Shown in pieces: positions 42,963-52,296 of a DNA stretch of 64,000 nt; positions within the stretch are counted from its first letter, which is position 1, and each line of letters starts with the position of its first letter. The stretch is from positions 1 through 64,000 of the forward strand of contig JAFRUE010000005.1 in the NCBI GenBank assembly GCA_017441925.1. The letters run 5' to 3'. The DNA is from Bacillota bacterium (GTDB lineage Bacteria; Bacillota; Clostridia; Lachnospirales; Bianqueaceae). The notes beneath the pieces are model-generated. The model was not told the DNA's origin. It was given only the letters and a program-made list of their open reading frames with translations, and ran no database searches. Made by a program: the position numbers and the translations under genes.

Positions 42963-43207
42963 AGACGATCATACTCCCGGCCGCGCGGCTGAATGACGAT
43001 CCGCACCCCTATCTCGCCGAGGTTTTTGGATTTCCTTCCTGGTACGGCCGCAATCTGGACGCGCTCTATGATCTGCTGACCGACATCTGCGAGCCCACAA
43101 GCGTCTATTTCTGGAAGGCCGGCGAACTCGACTCCTATGGAAAGAGGATCCTGCTCGTCTTCCGCGACGCGGAGAAGCACTGCCGGTTCCTGTTTGTCTA
43201 TATGTAA
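42959..43207 (+). CDS. Barstar-family ribonuclease inhibitor
   Basis: 82 residues. The inhibitory helix PSWYGRNLDALYDLLTDICE keeps the two Asp that in barstar block the barnase active site. It would protect the producer's cytoplasm before export of the RNase. The ATGA overlap keeps production in step with the nuclease. Confidence 0.92.
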   Translation: MKTIILPAARLNDDPHPYLAEVFGFPSWYGRNLDALYDLLTDICEPTSVYFWKAGELDSYGKRILLVFRDAEKHCRFLFVYM

Positions 43208-43227
43208 CTTAACTAATTGCTCAGAAC

Positions 43228-43258
43228 GTCCTGCCTCTGACCCGGGCAGGACTTTTTT
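43228..43258 (+). terminator. Terminator of the dapA-barstar operon
   Basis: GTCCTGCC/GGCAGGAC with a 9-nt loop and T6, 20 bp after the barstar stop. Confidence 0.9.
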
Positions 43259-43336
43259 GGTTCAAATCTGCTGCCGGCCGGCTGTCATGCCGCAGAGATA
43301 TCCGACATACTGAAAATTCTCTCATTTTTCTCAAAA

Positions 43337-43576
43337 ATTCAGCCGCTGATCGGTCTGCAATGACCACACAGCTGCATTATTTGGATTTTTGAGCTTTTGT
43401 TCAGTACTTTGCCTTCATTTCCGGCTGAAATATTCCATTTTTTTATCAAAAGTTCAGCTATCCGGTATTTGTAGAGCTTGTACGTACTGAATAAAAAGAT
43501 ATTTTAAGGCATCCGTTCAGTATGATGAGACAATTCCGGCTGAACAATTTGCTGTTCTTACGGATAATTCAGCCGG
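43337..43576. repeat. Gene-free region with repeated TTCAGCCG/TTCAGTA motifs
   Basis: TTCAGCCG at 43338 and 43568; TTCAGTA at 43400 and 43515; TTCAGCTA at 43453; the inverse CGGCTGAA at 43422 and 43537; TACTGAAT at 43485. Spacing is 25-65 bp, orientation mixed. The whole stretch 43259-43622 lacks any gene and is AT-rich. It lies between two converging operons and their terminators. Confidence 0.6.
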
Positions 43577-43622
43577 CATATGCTGCAGTCTCCGGCTATA
43601 TGTCGCCAACTCAAAAGCCGAC

Positions 43623-43654
43623 AAAAAAAGCCGGCGGACTCATATCCGCCGGCT
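43623..43654 (-). terminator. Terminator of the long pheS-pdxA gene string
   Basis: On the minus strand AGCCGGCGGA/TCCGCCGGCT with a 6-nt loop and T7, 42 bp after the pdxA stop. Confidence 0.9.
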
Positions 43655-43695
43655 CAAGAACTTGCCTGGTTATATTGTAGTGCAAATAGGGACAG

Positions 43696-44730
43696 TTACG
43701 CACGCTTCACCGCCGCCATCTGGTCAGCGATATGGATCGAATTCACGAGGCTTAAGGGGCTGGCTTTGCCGGTGCCGACCTGGTCAAAAGCGGTTCCATG
43801 GTCGACGGAGACCCGGATGATCGGGAGTCCCAGCGTGATGTTGACGCCGGCGACCGCGTCCCAGCGGCCCAGGGCCTGATTGTAGACGAAACCGACCAGC
43901 TTCAGCGGAATGTGTCCCTGATCGTGATACATGGCGACCACGATATCGTACCAGCCGCCCCGGGCCTTGGAGAAGACCGTATCCGGCGGCACTGGGCCGT
44001 CCACGGTATAGCCCTCCGCCCGAGCCGCTTCGATCGCGGGGATGATCTCATCGATCTCCTCCCGGCCGAACAAGCCGTTCTCTCCGCTGTGGGGATTCAG
44101 GCCCGCGACACCGATCTTGGGCTTGGCGATGCCAAGCTGCCGGCAGGCGTCGTCCGCCAGACGGATACACTCGAGGACCCGCGCTTTTTTGACGCGGTCA
44201 CAGGCCTCCCGCAGGGAGACGTGGGTTGAAACATGCACGACCCGCAGATTCTCATGGGCCAGCATCATCGTATAATGCTGGGTGTGCGTGTAATCCGCGT
44301 AGATCTCGGTATGACCGGAATAGTGATGGCCCGCGAGATTGATCGCTTCCTTGTTGAGGGCATTCGTGACCGTGGCGTCGATCTGTCCCTCCAGGGCCAG
44401 CTCGATGACCTTGACCACATAGGAAAAAGCCGCTTCGCCTGCCATCGCGGACACCTTGCCGCGCGTAAGCTTTGCGATATCGACCTTCTGCATATCGTAT
44501 ACATCGATCGTACCCGGCGTGAAAAGCGCCTCGCTCACGTCCGAGACTGCGTGGATCGTGATCTGTCCCCGCATGCCGACATCGTCAAGTGCCATATCCA
44601 TCACGGCGGCGTCTCCGATCACGATCGGGCTGCAGGCCTCATAAATGGCAGGGTCCGACAGGGCGAGAATCGTGATTTCCGGCCCGATGCTCGCCGGATC
44701 ACCCATCGTGATTCCGATCTTATTCTTCAT
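43696..44730 (-). CDS. pdxA: PdxA-family 4-phosphohydroxy-threonine dehydrogenase
   Basis: 344 residues from ATG 44730, which overlaps the stop of the upstream gene by 11 bp. KIGITMGDPASIGPEI, AGHHYSGHTEIYADY, VAGLNPHSGENGLFG and MYHDQGHIPLKLVGF carry the metal and substrate residues of PdxA. The family includes both the vitamin B6 enzyme and PdxA2 enzymes for D-threonate or D-erythronate breakdown. No other pyridoxine gene is near, and a dapA-like lyase precedes it, so a catabolic role is at least as likely. Confidence 0.85.
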   Translation of the reverse strand: MKNKIGITMGDPASIGPEITILALSDPAIYEACSPIVIGDAAVMDMALDDVGMRGQITIHAVSDVSEALFTPGTIDVYDMQKVDIAKLTRGKVSAMAGEAAFSYVVKVIELALEGQIDATVTNALNKEAINLAGHHYSGHTEIYADYTHTQHYTMMLAHENLRVVHVSTHVSLREACDRVKKARVLECIRLADDACRQLGIAKPKIGVAGLNPHSGENGLFGREEIDEIIPAIEAARAEGYTVDGPVPPDTVFSKARGGWYDIVVAMYHDQGHIPLKLVGFVYNQALGRWDAVAGVNITLGLPIIRVSVDHGTAFDQVGTGKASPLSLVNSIHIADQMAAVKRA

Positions 44731-45628
44731 GGATTTTGTACTCCGCATAATAGGTGTCGACGCACTCCCGGATCTCCGCCTTCACCTCTTCTGTCAGCAT
44801 GCCGAAAGGTTTGCGGCAGCCTCCGACAGGCATTCCCATATAATCCGCCGCATACTTCAGGATCGGAATGTTGCTGCCGTAGCGGAAAAGATCGCGGATC
44901 GGATCAATCGCGAGCTGACACTTCTTCGCCGCATCGATATCGCCTTTCAGATAATTCTGATAAATGCCGGACAGCACTGACGGCAGGATATTCGCAACCG
45001 CCGTAATACCGCCCTTGCCGCCAGCAAGAAGCGTCCACAGAATCAGCGCGTCATTCCCGGACAGAACCGAGAAATCCAGATCTTTCGTCTGCGCGATATA
45101 CTGCAGAATGTTGTTGAAATTGCCGCTGGAGTCTTTGACCCCGCGGATATTGGGATAAGCCAGAGCCAGCTTGCGGACCAGTGCCGGCGAAATCGCAGCG
45201 CCTGTCCTTATCGGAATATTGTACAGCACGATCGGCAGATCCACTGCCTCCGCAACCGCAGCATAGTGCGCGTACAGCTCGTCCTGCGTGATCGCCGCGA
45301 AATACGGCGTAATCACGGACAGAACGTCCACACCGATCTCCTGCGCTTTCTTTGACAGATAAACGGCTTCGTCCGTTGTGACGCATCCCGTCCCGGCGTA
45401 CACCGGTACGCGTCCTGCGGCCTGGTCCTTATAAATTTCCATCACACGGATCTTTTCGTCCGCATTCAGCGCGTAGAATTCGCCATTGGTCCCCAGACAG
45501 AAGACCGCGTCCACACCGTTTGCGATCTGATGATCGATCTGTCTGCGGATCACCGCTTCGTTGATCGTTCCGTCCGGATGCATCGCTGTCTGCATCGCGG
45601 TAATGATTCCCTGAATCTGCGTCATCAT
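44720..45628 (-). CDS. DapA-family aldolase/lyase, not the lysine-pathway copy
   Basis: 302 residues. Barrel with FCLGTNGEFYAL, IVLYNIPIRTGAAIS (Tyr) and IRGVKDSSGNF (Schiff-base Lys). A true dapA exists at 40579 next to dapB, so this one is probably a pyruvate-linked sugar-acid aldolase or dehydratase. Its start overlaps the stop of the TPR gene (ATGA) and its end overlaps pdxA. Confidence 0.88.
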   Translation of the reverse strand: MMTQIQGIITAMQTAMHPDGTINEAVIRRQIDHQIANGVDAVFCLGTNGEFYALNADEKIRVMEIYKDQAAGRVPVYAGTGCVTTDEAVYLSKKAQEIGVDVLSVITPYFAAITQDELYAHYAAVAEAVDLPIVLYNIPIRTGAAISPALVRKLALAYPNIRGVKDSSGNFNNILQYIAQTKDLDFSVLSGNDALILWTLLAGGKGGITAVANILPSVLSGIYQNYLKGDIDAAKKCQLAIDPIRDLFRYGSNIPILKYAADYMGMPVGGCRKPFGMLTEEVKAEIRECVDTYYAEYKIHEE

Positions 45629-46824
45629 GGTTCCTCCTCTTCATAGATTTCGCCATTTTCCGTTTCCAGGCTTTCGTCCAGGCTGTCAAGCCAGACGTAT
45701 ACAACCCGCTGCTCAACCGTCAGCCCGTCGGGCTGCACGGAACTCAGCTCTTCCTTCATCAGGCCCCCGTTGCCGGCCTGATACTGCGCGACAGCCCGCA
45801 TCAGCGCTCCCGCATTTGTTTCATAATCACCGGAGGTTCTCTTGAGCTCTTCAAACTGTGCCGTCATCGCAGCAAGCTCCTCCTGCAGATTTGTCCGCAG
45901 AGAGTCCTCGTTCTTCTGCTCGTTTTCGATTCTGGTCACCCGGATCTGCAGATCATTCCGCTCGTCACGGATCTCTTTCAGCTGCTGCGGCAGCACGAGA
46001 AACGCCATAAAAGCAAGTCCGGCCGCCAGTCCGATCAGAAAGAGCGCGACCTGCGCGAAAAGCGGATTCTGGCGGACGATCGATGTCAATGTGTACCTGC
46101 GGCGGATTCTCCGTCCCTCCGCATCGACAGCCGGTTCGACCGGTCTGTCAAGCCCGGGGATATCCAGCTCCACCGCGTCTTCCTGCGGATTCTCCTTATC
46201 CTTACGTTCCTTCTTTGCCTCTTCCAGCTTTTCGACAAGATGGGCGTTCGCCGGATCCTGCGCGTTTGCGCGGATCGCCGCGTCGATCATCGTCTGTGCC
46301 CTGTCCAGGTCTCCCTGATCCATATAAACACAGGCCAGAAGCTGCCTGGCCTTGACCATCAGCGGGCTCTCGGAAACAGCTCTTTTCAGGTGCATCTGTG
46401 CACTGTCCGCCTGTCCGTCCCTAAACTGAGCAAGCGCCTGATTATAATGACGGACCGCGCTCCGCAGCTGATCGCCGCTGTAAGAATGCTGCAGGCGGTT
46501 CAGCAGGGAAACGCCCGGATTCTTTGTCTGATCAGGCTCGGTCTCAACACTGTGCTTCAGTTCCTCTTCCGCAAGCCACGGCTCACCGGTCTGCAGATCG
46601 ATCAGTCCGAGGATGTTCCGCGCCTGATAATTCTCCAGGTCATAGGAAAGCGCTTTTTTCAGGTATTCTCGGGCTGTCTCAAACCTTCCCTCTTCAGCAC
46701 TCGCGAGTCCCAGATTGTAATACTTTGCGGAAGCCTTCCGAATCGCATAAAAAGGCCGCAGATCCCGTCCGCAGCCTGGGCATGTCTCACTCCGTGTTTC
46801 ATTCCCGCAATAAGGACACTTCAT
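45625..46824 (-). CDS. Zinc-ribbon, TPR and membrane-span protein
   Basis: 399 residues. N-terminal zinc ribbon CPYCGNETRSETCPGCG; TPR-like repeats at residues 30-210 (YYNLGLASAEEGRFETAREY, QFRDGQADSAQMHLKRAV); one membrane span near 270 (FAQVALFLIGLAAGLAFMAF); then a coiled coil (LKEIRDERNDLQIRV). The architecture suggests a cytoplasmic scaffold with an outer coiled coil. No known function. Overlaps the small gene before it and the dapA-like gene after it. Confidence 0.85.
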   Translation of the reverse strand: MKCPYCGNETRSETCPGCGRDLRPFYAIRKASAKYYNLGLASAEEGRFETAREYLKKALSYDLENYQARNILGLIDLQTGEPWLAEEELKHSVETEPDQTKNPGVSLLNRLQHSYSGDQLRSAVRHYNQALAQFRDGQADSAQMHLKRAVSESPLMVKARQLLACVYMDQGDLDRAQTMIDAAIRANAQDPANAHLVEKLEEAKKERKDKENPQEDAVELDIPGLDRPVEPAVDAEGRRIRRRYTLTSIVRQNPLFAQVALFLIGLAAGLAFMAFLVLPQQLKEIRDERNDLQIRVTRIENEQKNEDSLRTNLQEELAAMTAQFEELKRTSGDYETNAGALMRAVAQYQAGNGGLMKEELSSVQPDGLTVEQRVVYVWLDSLDESLETENGEIYEEEEP

Positions 46825-47015
46825 TGTACGTCCTCCAGACCCATCTGTTCGAACTTATCGGCAGCGTCCTGCGGCAGATCCGCCGCAGACCGTCTGGTCA
46901 GATCCGCAAGAAGGGTCTTAAGATCCGTCATCGGATCTCCGGACAGCGCCGCGGCATCAGAATCCGCGTCCGCGCTGGGCGTAAATTTCTTGAGTTCCTC
47001 TGAAAAATTAAACAT
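46821..47015 (-). CDS. Small acidic protein of unknown function
   Basis: 64 residues: FNFSEELKKFTPSAD, then LKTLLADLTRRSAADLPQDA. Helical and acidic, without motifs. Support comes from context: its start overlaps the folC stop by 8 bp, and its stop overlaps the start of the TPR gene, so it is part of the coupled gene string. Confidence 0.65.
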   Translation of the reverse strand: MFNFSEELKKFTPSADADSDAAALSGDPMTDLKTLLADLTRRSAADLPQDAADKFEQMGLEDVQ

Positions 47016-48363
47016 GGCCTCTCCTTATCCCTTTTCTGAGCCGGTTGCCCGGTCTGCGCTTCTCCGCACGGCGGGCAGCCTCGGCTTTACCGGCTTTTTC
47101 AAGCTCTGCGAGGACCTCTCCAACGAGGTACAGAGATCCGCAGCAGCAGATGAGTCCATCCGGCGAAGTATTCTCCCTTGCGGTCTTTATGCCTTCTGCG
47201 ACGCTTTCCGCGCAGAAAACCGTTCTCCCGCCGAGATGATCCTTCGCGATTTCTGTAAATTCCTCTCCCGTCAGTCCGCTCTCGTCCTGCATCTTCGCGA
47301 AAACGATCCTCGCAAACGGTGTATCTGTAAGCAATGCTTTAAGAATCGAGGTTACGTCCTTCTTACGCAGCGCGCTGAAGAGGAGCGTCGCATCCTTACC
47401 TGCAAGATGCTCACGGCTCCAGACACCAAGCCGCTCTGCGCCTTCTTCGTTGTGCGCGCCCTCAAGCAGCATCCTGGGCCTTCCCGCGATCCACTGCATC
47501 CGTCCGATCCACTGTGTCTTGCGGACGCCCTGCTGCATGTCCCGGAAGGGGATCCCGATCCGGACGGCTGCCGCAAGGGCGGTCTTCAGATTATCCACCT
47601 GATAATCTCCGCACAGCGCGGTACGGTAGATCATATTGCCCTGCTGCAGGCTGATCCCGGCCTCATCGTTCTGCAGGACCTGACTCGGAACGGTATCCGC
47701 CGCGTACAGCGGAGAACCGGTCTCCCGTGCCTTTTCTTCAAAGACAGCCATCACTTCCGGCTTATTGTGTCCGACTACAACCGGGCAGCCAGGCTTGATG
47801 ATGCCGGCCTTCTCTCCCGCGATTGCGGGAAGGGTACTGCCGAGCACCTTAACATGGTCATAGCTGATCGAAGTGATGACGGATACGAGCGGTTTCTTCA
47901 GGATATTGGTGGCGTCGAGCCGCCCGCCGAGTCCGGTCTCGATGACCATGACATCGGTCTGCTGCTCGCTGAAATACACAAAAGCCATGGCCGTCAGCAG
48001 CTGGAAGAAGGTCGGATGCGGCACTCCCTCCGCCTGCAAGGCCTCCGCCTGCTCCCGTACACGGTCCGCGATCCTGGCGAAATCCTCTTCGGATATCTCT
48101 TTGTTGTCGACACGGATCCGCTCGGTATAACGGACCAGATGAGGCGAGGTAAACAGTCCCGTCTTCTTCCCGGAGGTCCTCAGCATGGACTCCAGAAAAG
48201 CACAGGTCGTACCTTTTCCGTTTGTTCCCGCCACGTGGACAGCGGGGATCTTATCCTGCGGATCCCCAAAGCGCTCCATCAGGCGCTTCATGTTGTCGAG
48301 TCCGTCCTTCTGGGAATACAGCGAAACGCCTTCAAGCCAGGCGATCGATTCCTGATATGTCAT
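47008..48363 (-). CDS. folC: Folylpolyglutamate synthase/dihydrofolate synthase
   Basis: 451 residues. Mur-ligase fold with P-loop VAGTNGKGTTCAFLESML near residue 44, the loop FTSPHLVRYTERIRVDN, and ETGLGGRLDATN. Adds glutamate to folates. Starts 4 bp inside the valS end; the valS-folC order is standard in Firmicutes. Confidence 0.94.
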   Translation of the reverse strand: MTYQESIAWLEGVSLYSQKDGLDNMKRLMERFGDPQDKIPAVHVAGTNGKGTTCAFLESMLRTSGKKTGLFTSPHLVRYTERIRVDNKEISEEDFARIADRVREQAEALQAEGVPHPTFFQLLTAMAFVYFSEQQTDVMVIETGLGGRLDATNILKKPLVSVITSISYDHVKVLGSTLPAIAGEKAGIIKPGCPVVVGHNKPEVMAVFEEKARETGSPLYAADTVPSQVLQNDEAGISLQQGNMIYRTALCGDYQVDNLKTALAAAVRIGIPFRDMQQGVRKTQWIGRMQWIAGRPRMLLEGAHNEEGAERLGVWSREHLAGKDATLLFSALRKKDVTSILKALLTDTPFARIVFAKMQDESGLTGEEFTEIAKDHLGGRTVFCAESVAEGIKTARENTSPDGLICCCGSLYLVGEVLAELEKAGKAEAARRAEKRRPGNRLRKGIRRGHV

Positions 48364-50999
48364 GACAATCTTGCCAGCTGCTCCTCTACCTGACGCAGCT
48401 GTTCTTTATAACGGGTCTGCTTGGCCCTCTCGCCTTCCACAACGGCGGCAGGAGCCTTGCCGGTGAAGCCGGGGTTGGAGAGCTTCTTCTCCAGACGTCC
48501 GATCTCGCCCTCCAGACGCTCCTTCTCCTTGCCGAGACGCTCACGCTCCTTATCCAGATCGATCAGCTGCTCGAGTGGAATAAACGCTGTCATCTTATGC
48601 AGCGGGATCGAAACGGCTGTGGATTCCACGTCCGTCATGTCCGCCTGCACACGCACTTCCGAAGCGAAAGCAAGCGGTGCCAGGAAGGACGCTCCCTCGC
48701 GGAAAATATCCTGTGTATGCGCATCGTCCGAAACAAAGATCACGGTCGTCTTCTGTTTCGGGGAAACCTGCATCTGCGTACGGACGTCGCGGATACCGCG
48801 GATCGCTTCCTTCATCGCGTCGACCTCTTCGGTCTCGTGCGGGAAGTTCCAGGCCTCCTGATAGACAGGCCACTCGGCGTACATGATGGTCTCCTCCTGA
48901 GGACGCAGGAAGGAATACAGCTCTTCGGTAATGAACGGCATGAAAGGATGCAGCAGCTTCAAAGCGCCTGAGAGGACCGTCACCAGCGTCCACATTGCGG
49001 CGGTCCTGTCCTTACAGGGCTCCGCGTACAGACGGGTCTTGACCATCTCGATATACCAGTCGCAGAATTCCTCCCAGATGAAGGATTCGACCGCGTCAGC
49101 CGCGATCCCGAGCTCATACTTGTCGAGAGCCTCGGTGGCTTCCTTCGCCAGAGTATTGAATTTAGAGAGGATCCAGCGGTCGGCAGCGGTCAGATCGGCC
49201 GCGTCCATGGTCTCCGGAAGTTCTTCTTTCAGGTTCATCAGCACGAAACGCGAGGCGTTCCACAGCTTGTTGGCGAAATTACGGCTGGCCTCCACCTTTT
49301 CGTCATAATAACGCATATCATTGCCGGGAGCGTTGCCGGTAACCAGGGTGAAACGCAGCGCGTCCGCGCCGTACTTATCGATGACCTCGAGCGGATCGAT
49401 GCCGTTGCCGAGGCTCTTACTCATCTTGCGTCCCTGGCTGTCGCGCACGATACCGTGCATCAGAACATCACGGAAGGGCAGCTTGCCGGTATACTCCAGG
49501 CCGGAGAAAACCATTCTGGCGACCCAGAAGAAGATGATATCGTAGCCCGTGACCAGCGCGTTTGTCGGATAATAGCGCTTGTACAGTTCTGTCTCTTCCG
49601 GCCAGCCCAGCGTGGAGAAAGGCCACAGCGCTGAAGAGAACCAGGTATCCAGCACGTCTTCATCCTGATGGAAATGCGTGCCGCCGCACTTCGGGCAGCG
49701 TTCCGGCATCTCGTGCGCAACTACAATTTCACCGCAATCATCGCAGTAGTACGCGGGAATCCTATGTCCCCACCACAGCTGACGGGAAATGCACCAGTCG
49801 CGGATATTCTCCATCCAGTTCAAATAGACCTTGGCATAGCGCTCCGGATAGAACTTAAGCTCACCGGTCTTGACCGCTTCGATCGCGGGCTTGGCAAGCT
49901 CGTCCATCTTGACGAACCACTGCGGCTTGATCATCGGCTCGACCGTCGTATGGCAGCGGTCATGCGTACCGACGTTGTGCTCATGCGGCTCCACACTGAC
50001 CAGAAGCCCTTGTTTCTCCAGATCCTCAACGATCAGCTTACGTGCCTCGTAACGGTCCATGCCGGCGTATTTGCCGCCGTTCTCGCTGATCGTTCCGTCA
50101 TCGTTCAGGATGCAGATCTGCTCCAGATTGTGGCGCAGGCCCACTTCAAAGTCGTTCGGGTCATGCGCGGGCGTGATCTTCACGGCGCCAGTCCCGAATT
50201 CCTTGTCGACATAATCATCCTCGATCACCGGGATCTCACGGCCGACAAGCGGCAGGATCAGCATTTTGCCGACACAGTCCTTATAACGCTCGTCCTCCGG
50301 ATTGACCGCAACGGCCGTATCGCCGAGCAGCGTCTCGGGACGGGTGGTCGCGATCTCGATATATCCGCTGCCGTCCTTGTACGGGTAACGGATATGCCAG
50401 AAAAAGCCCGGCTGATCCTCGTACTCGACCTCTGCGTCTGACAGGGAAGTCTTGCACTCCGGACACCAGTTGATGATCTTGGCGCTCTTATAGATCAGTC
50501 CCTTATTGTACAGATAGATGAAGACCTCCTCCACCGCATGGGAGAGCCCTTCGTCCATCGTGAAACGGGTCTTGTCCCAGTCACAGGACGCTCCAAGCTT
50601 CTTGAGCTGGCTGATGATACGGTTCTCGTATTTCTCTTTCCAGGCCCATGCGCGCTTCAGGAACTCGCCGCGTCCGATCTCGGCCTTGGTCAGACCGTCC
50701 TCGGCAAGCTGCTGCACCAGCTTCATCTCCGTCGCGATGCTGGCGTGATCCGTTCCCGGCTGCCACAGCACATTATAACCCTGCATGCGTTTATGACGGA
50801 TCAGGATATCCTGCAGCGTCTCGTCCAGGGCATGTCCCATATGCAGCTGGCCTGTAACGTTCGGAGGCGGGATCACGATACAGTAATTGGGCTTGCCTTC
50901 TTCCTCGCCCGCCTTGAAAAACCCGTTCTCTTCCCACTTCCGGTACAGCCGGTCCTCAACTTCCTTCGGATCGTACTTGCTCGCAAGTTCATGCGCCAT
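48360..50999 (-). CDS. valS: Valyl-tRNA synthetase
   Basis: 879 residues. HIGH region PPPNVTGQLHMGHALDETL, editing domain with TTRPETLLGDTAVAV, KMSKS loop GRKMSKSLGNG, and the C-terminal coiled-coil arm (LDKERERLGKEKERLEGEIG). No T-box leader: the htrA gene ends only 31 bp upstream. Confidence 0.97.
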   Translation of the reverse strand: MAHELASKYDPKEVEDRLYRKWEENGFFKAGEEEGKPNYCIVIPPPNVTGQLHMGHALDETLQDILIRHKRMQGYNVLWQPGTDHASIATEMKLVQQLAEDGLTKAEIGRGEFLKRAWAWKEKYENRIISQLKKLGASCDWDKTRFTMDEGLSHAVEEVFIYLYNKGLIYKSAKIINWCPECKTSLSDAEVEYEDQPGFFWHIRYPYKDGSGYIEIATTRPETLLGDTAVAVNPEDERYKDCVGKMLILPLVGREIPVIEDDYVDKEFGTGAVKITPAHDPNDFEVGLRHNLEQICILNDDGTISENGGKYAGMDRYEARKLIVEDLEKQGLLVSVEPHEHNVGTHDRCHTTVEPMIKPQWFVKMDELAKPAIEAVKTGELKFYPERYAKVYLNWMENIRDWCISRQLWWGHRIPAYYCDDCGEIVVAHEMPERCPKCGGTHFHQDEDVLDTWFSSALWPFSTLGWPEETELYKRYYPTNALVTGYDIIFFWVARMVFSGLEYTGKLPFRDVLMHGIVRDSQGRKMSKSLGNGIDPLEVIDKYGADALRFTLVTGNAPGNDMRYYDEKVEASRNFANKLWNASRFVLMNLKEELPETMDAADLTAADRWILSKFNTLAKEATEALDKYELGIAADAVESFIWEEFCDWYIEMVKTRLYAEPCKDRTAAMWTLVTVLSGALKLLHPFMPFITEELYSFLRPQEETIMYAEWPVYQEAWNFPHETEEVDAMKEAIRGIRDVRTQMQVSPKQKTTVIFVSDDAHTQDIFREGASFLAPLAFASEVRVQADMTDVESTAVSIPLHKMTAFIPLEQLIDLDKERERLGKEKERLEGEIGRLEKKLSNPGFTGKAPAAVVEGERAKQTRYKEQLRQVEEQLARLS

Positions 51000-51030
51000 G
51001 ATTTATACCTTTCCTTTCTGTAATGCCCTT

Positions 51031-52281
51031 TCAGGCTGCCGGAGACAACGCTGTGTCCGGCTCTGTAGCGATATTGGTATTTGTATCGGAAACACTGTCA
51101 AGTGTGACCTGAACCGATTCTGTTGTCCTTGTATTCCTGGACCTGACGACGCCTGCCGTGACGGTATCGCCGCCCTTTAACGACACCAGGATATCGTCCA
51201 GCGTATTCCTGTCCGTAAGCTCGACGCCGTTGATCGAGACGATCATATCCCCTTTGCGGATTCCGGCTTTTTCAGCCGGCCCGCCGGGTGTGACTTCGTA
51301 GATATAGACGCCTTTAGGCAGGCGGTACAGCTCACCGGCGTCTTCATCGATATACAGATAACTGTCGAGGCCGATCGAAGTCTTGACCGGGCTTCCGTTC
51401 TCAAGCAGATCCTCGATCACTTCTCTCGCAGGATTGATCGCGATCGCGAATCCCATCCCCTTGACGACGCCGTCGCGGATGCCGGCGGAATTGATCCCGA
51501 TGACCTTGCCCTCCGCGTTGACGAGCGCGCCTCCGGAATTGCCCGGATTCAGCGACGCGTCCGTCTGGATGACCGTCATGACCCGGCCGTCGATCGCAAG
51601 CTTCTGGTTGACACCGGTAACGATCCCGACCGTCGTTGTATGGTCCATGCTCTTGCTGTAGGGACTGCCGATCGCTACTGCGAGATCGCCCTTGCGCAGC
51701 GCGTCCGAATCCCCGAACTCGGCGATCTTCATCTTCGCGAGGATATCGGACGGCACGTCCGCCTTGCGCACATAAATGACGGCGAGGTCATTCGAGACGC
51801 TCTCTCCGACCAGATAGACCGGAATGCTCGTCTCTTCATTGATGTACAGATATGCCTCCGAAGCGTCCTCAAGCACGTGCGCATTGGTCAGGATGCAGAT
51901 CCGGTCTTTCTCCTCGCGGAAAAGCACGCCGGATCCCAGCGCCGAATATTCCTGCACATAACTCTGTCCGAAAAGCGTCTGGACCTCAGCCTGTACCTTC
52001 GTCGTGATCACGACGACCGAATCCTGTACGGCGCGTGTCGCGGTCTCGACCTGATCCGAGATGATCGGTGTATCCAGGAGGCCCTGTGCGGAACTTCCCG
52101 TATATCCGTTGTCCGCGATCCGGTAGTCCGCCGGTCTTGCAGCCTGCTCCTCAGCCTGCCGGCTGCGCGATCTGCCGTATGAGTAGCCGAAAGCGCCTCC
52201 CGCGAGACCGCCGACCAGCACGGCGATCGCGATCCAGAGGAACGCACGGCCGGCCGTCAGCTTTTTACTCTTACTCTCCAT
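51031..52281 (-). CDS. HtrA/DegP-type membrane serine protease
   Basis: 416 residues. One N-terminal span (FLWIAIAVLVGGLAGGAFGY), then the trypsin fold with His in LTNAHVLED, Asp in VSNDLAVIYV and Ser in LNPGNSGGALVN, and a PDZ domain at 300-390 (VTPGGPAEKAGIRKGDMIVS). It degrades or refolds proteins outside the membrane. Sits between pheT and valS, an unusual place for it. Confidence 0.93.
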   Translation of the reverse strand: MESKSKKLTAGRAFLWIAIAVLVGGLAGGAFGYSYGRSRSRQAEEQAARPADYRIADNGYTGSSAQGLLDTPIISDQVETATRAVQDSVVVITTKVQAEVQTLFGQSYVQEYSALGSGVLFREEKDRICILTNAHVLEDASEAYLYINEETSIPVYLVGESVSNDLAVIYVRKADVPSDILAKMKIAEFGDSDALRKGDLAVAIGSPYSKSMDHTTTVGIVTGVNQKLAIDGRVMTVIQTDASLNPGNSGGALVNAEGKVIGINSAGIRDGVVKGMGFAIAINPAREVIEDLLENGSPVKTSIGLDSYLYIDEDAGELYRLPKGVYIYEVTPGGPAEKAGIRKGDMIVSINGVELTDRNTLDDILVSLKGGDTVTAGVVRSRNTRTTESVQVTLDSVSDTNTNIATEPDTALSPAA

Positions 52282-52296
52282 CCGGATTATCTCCCG

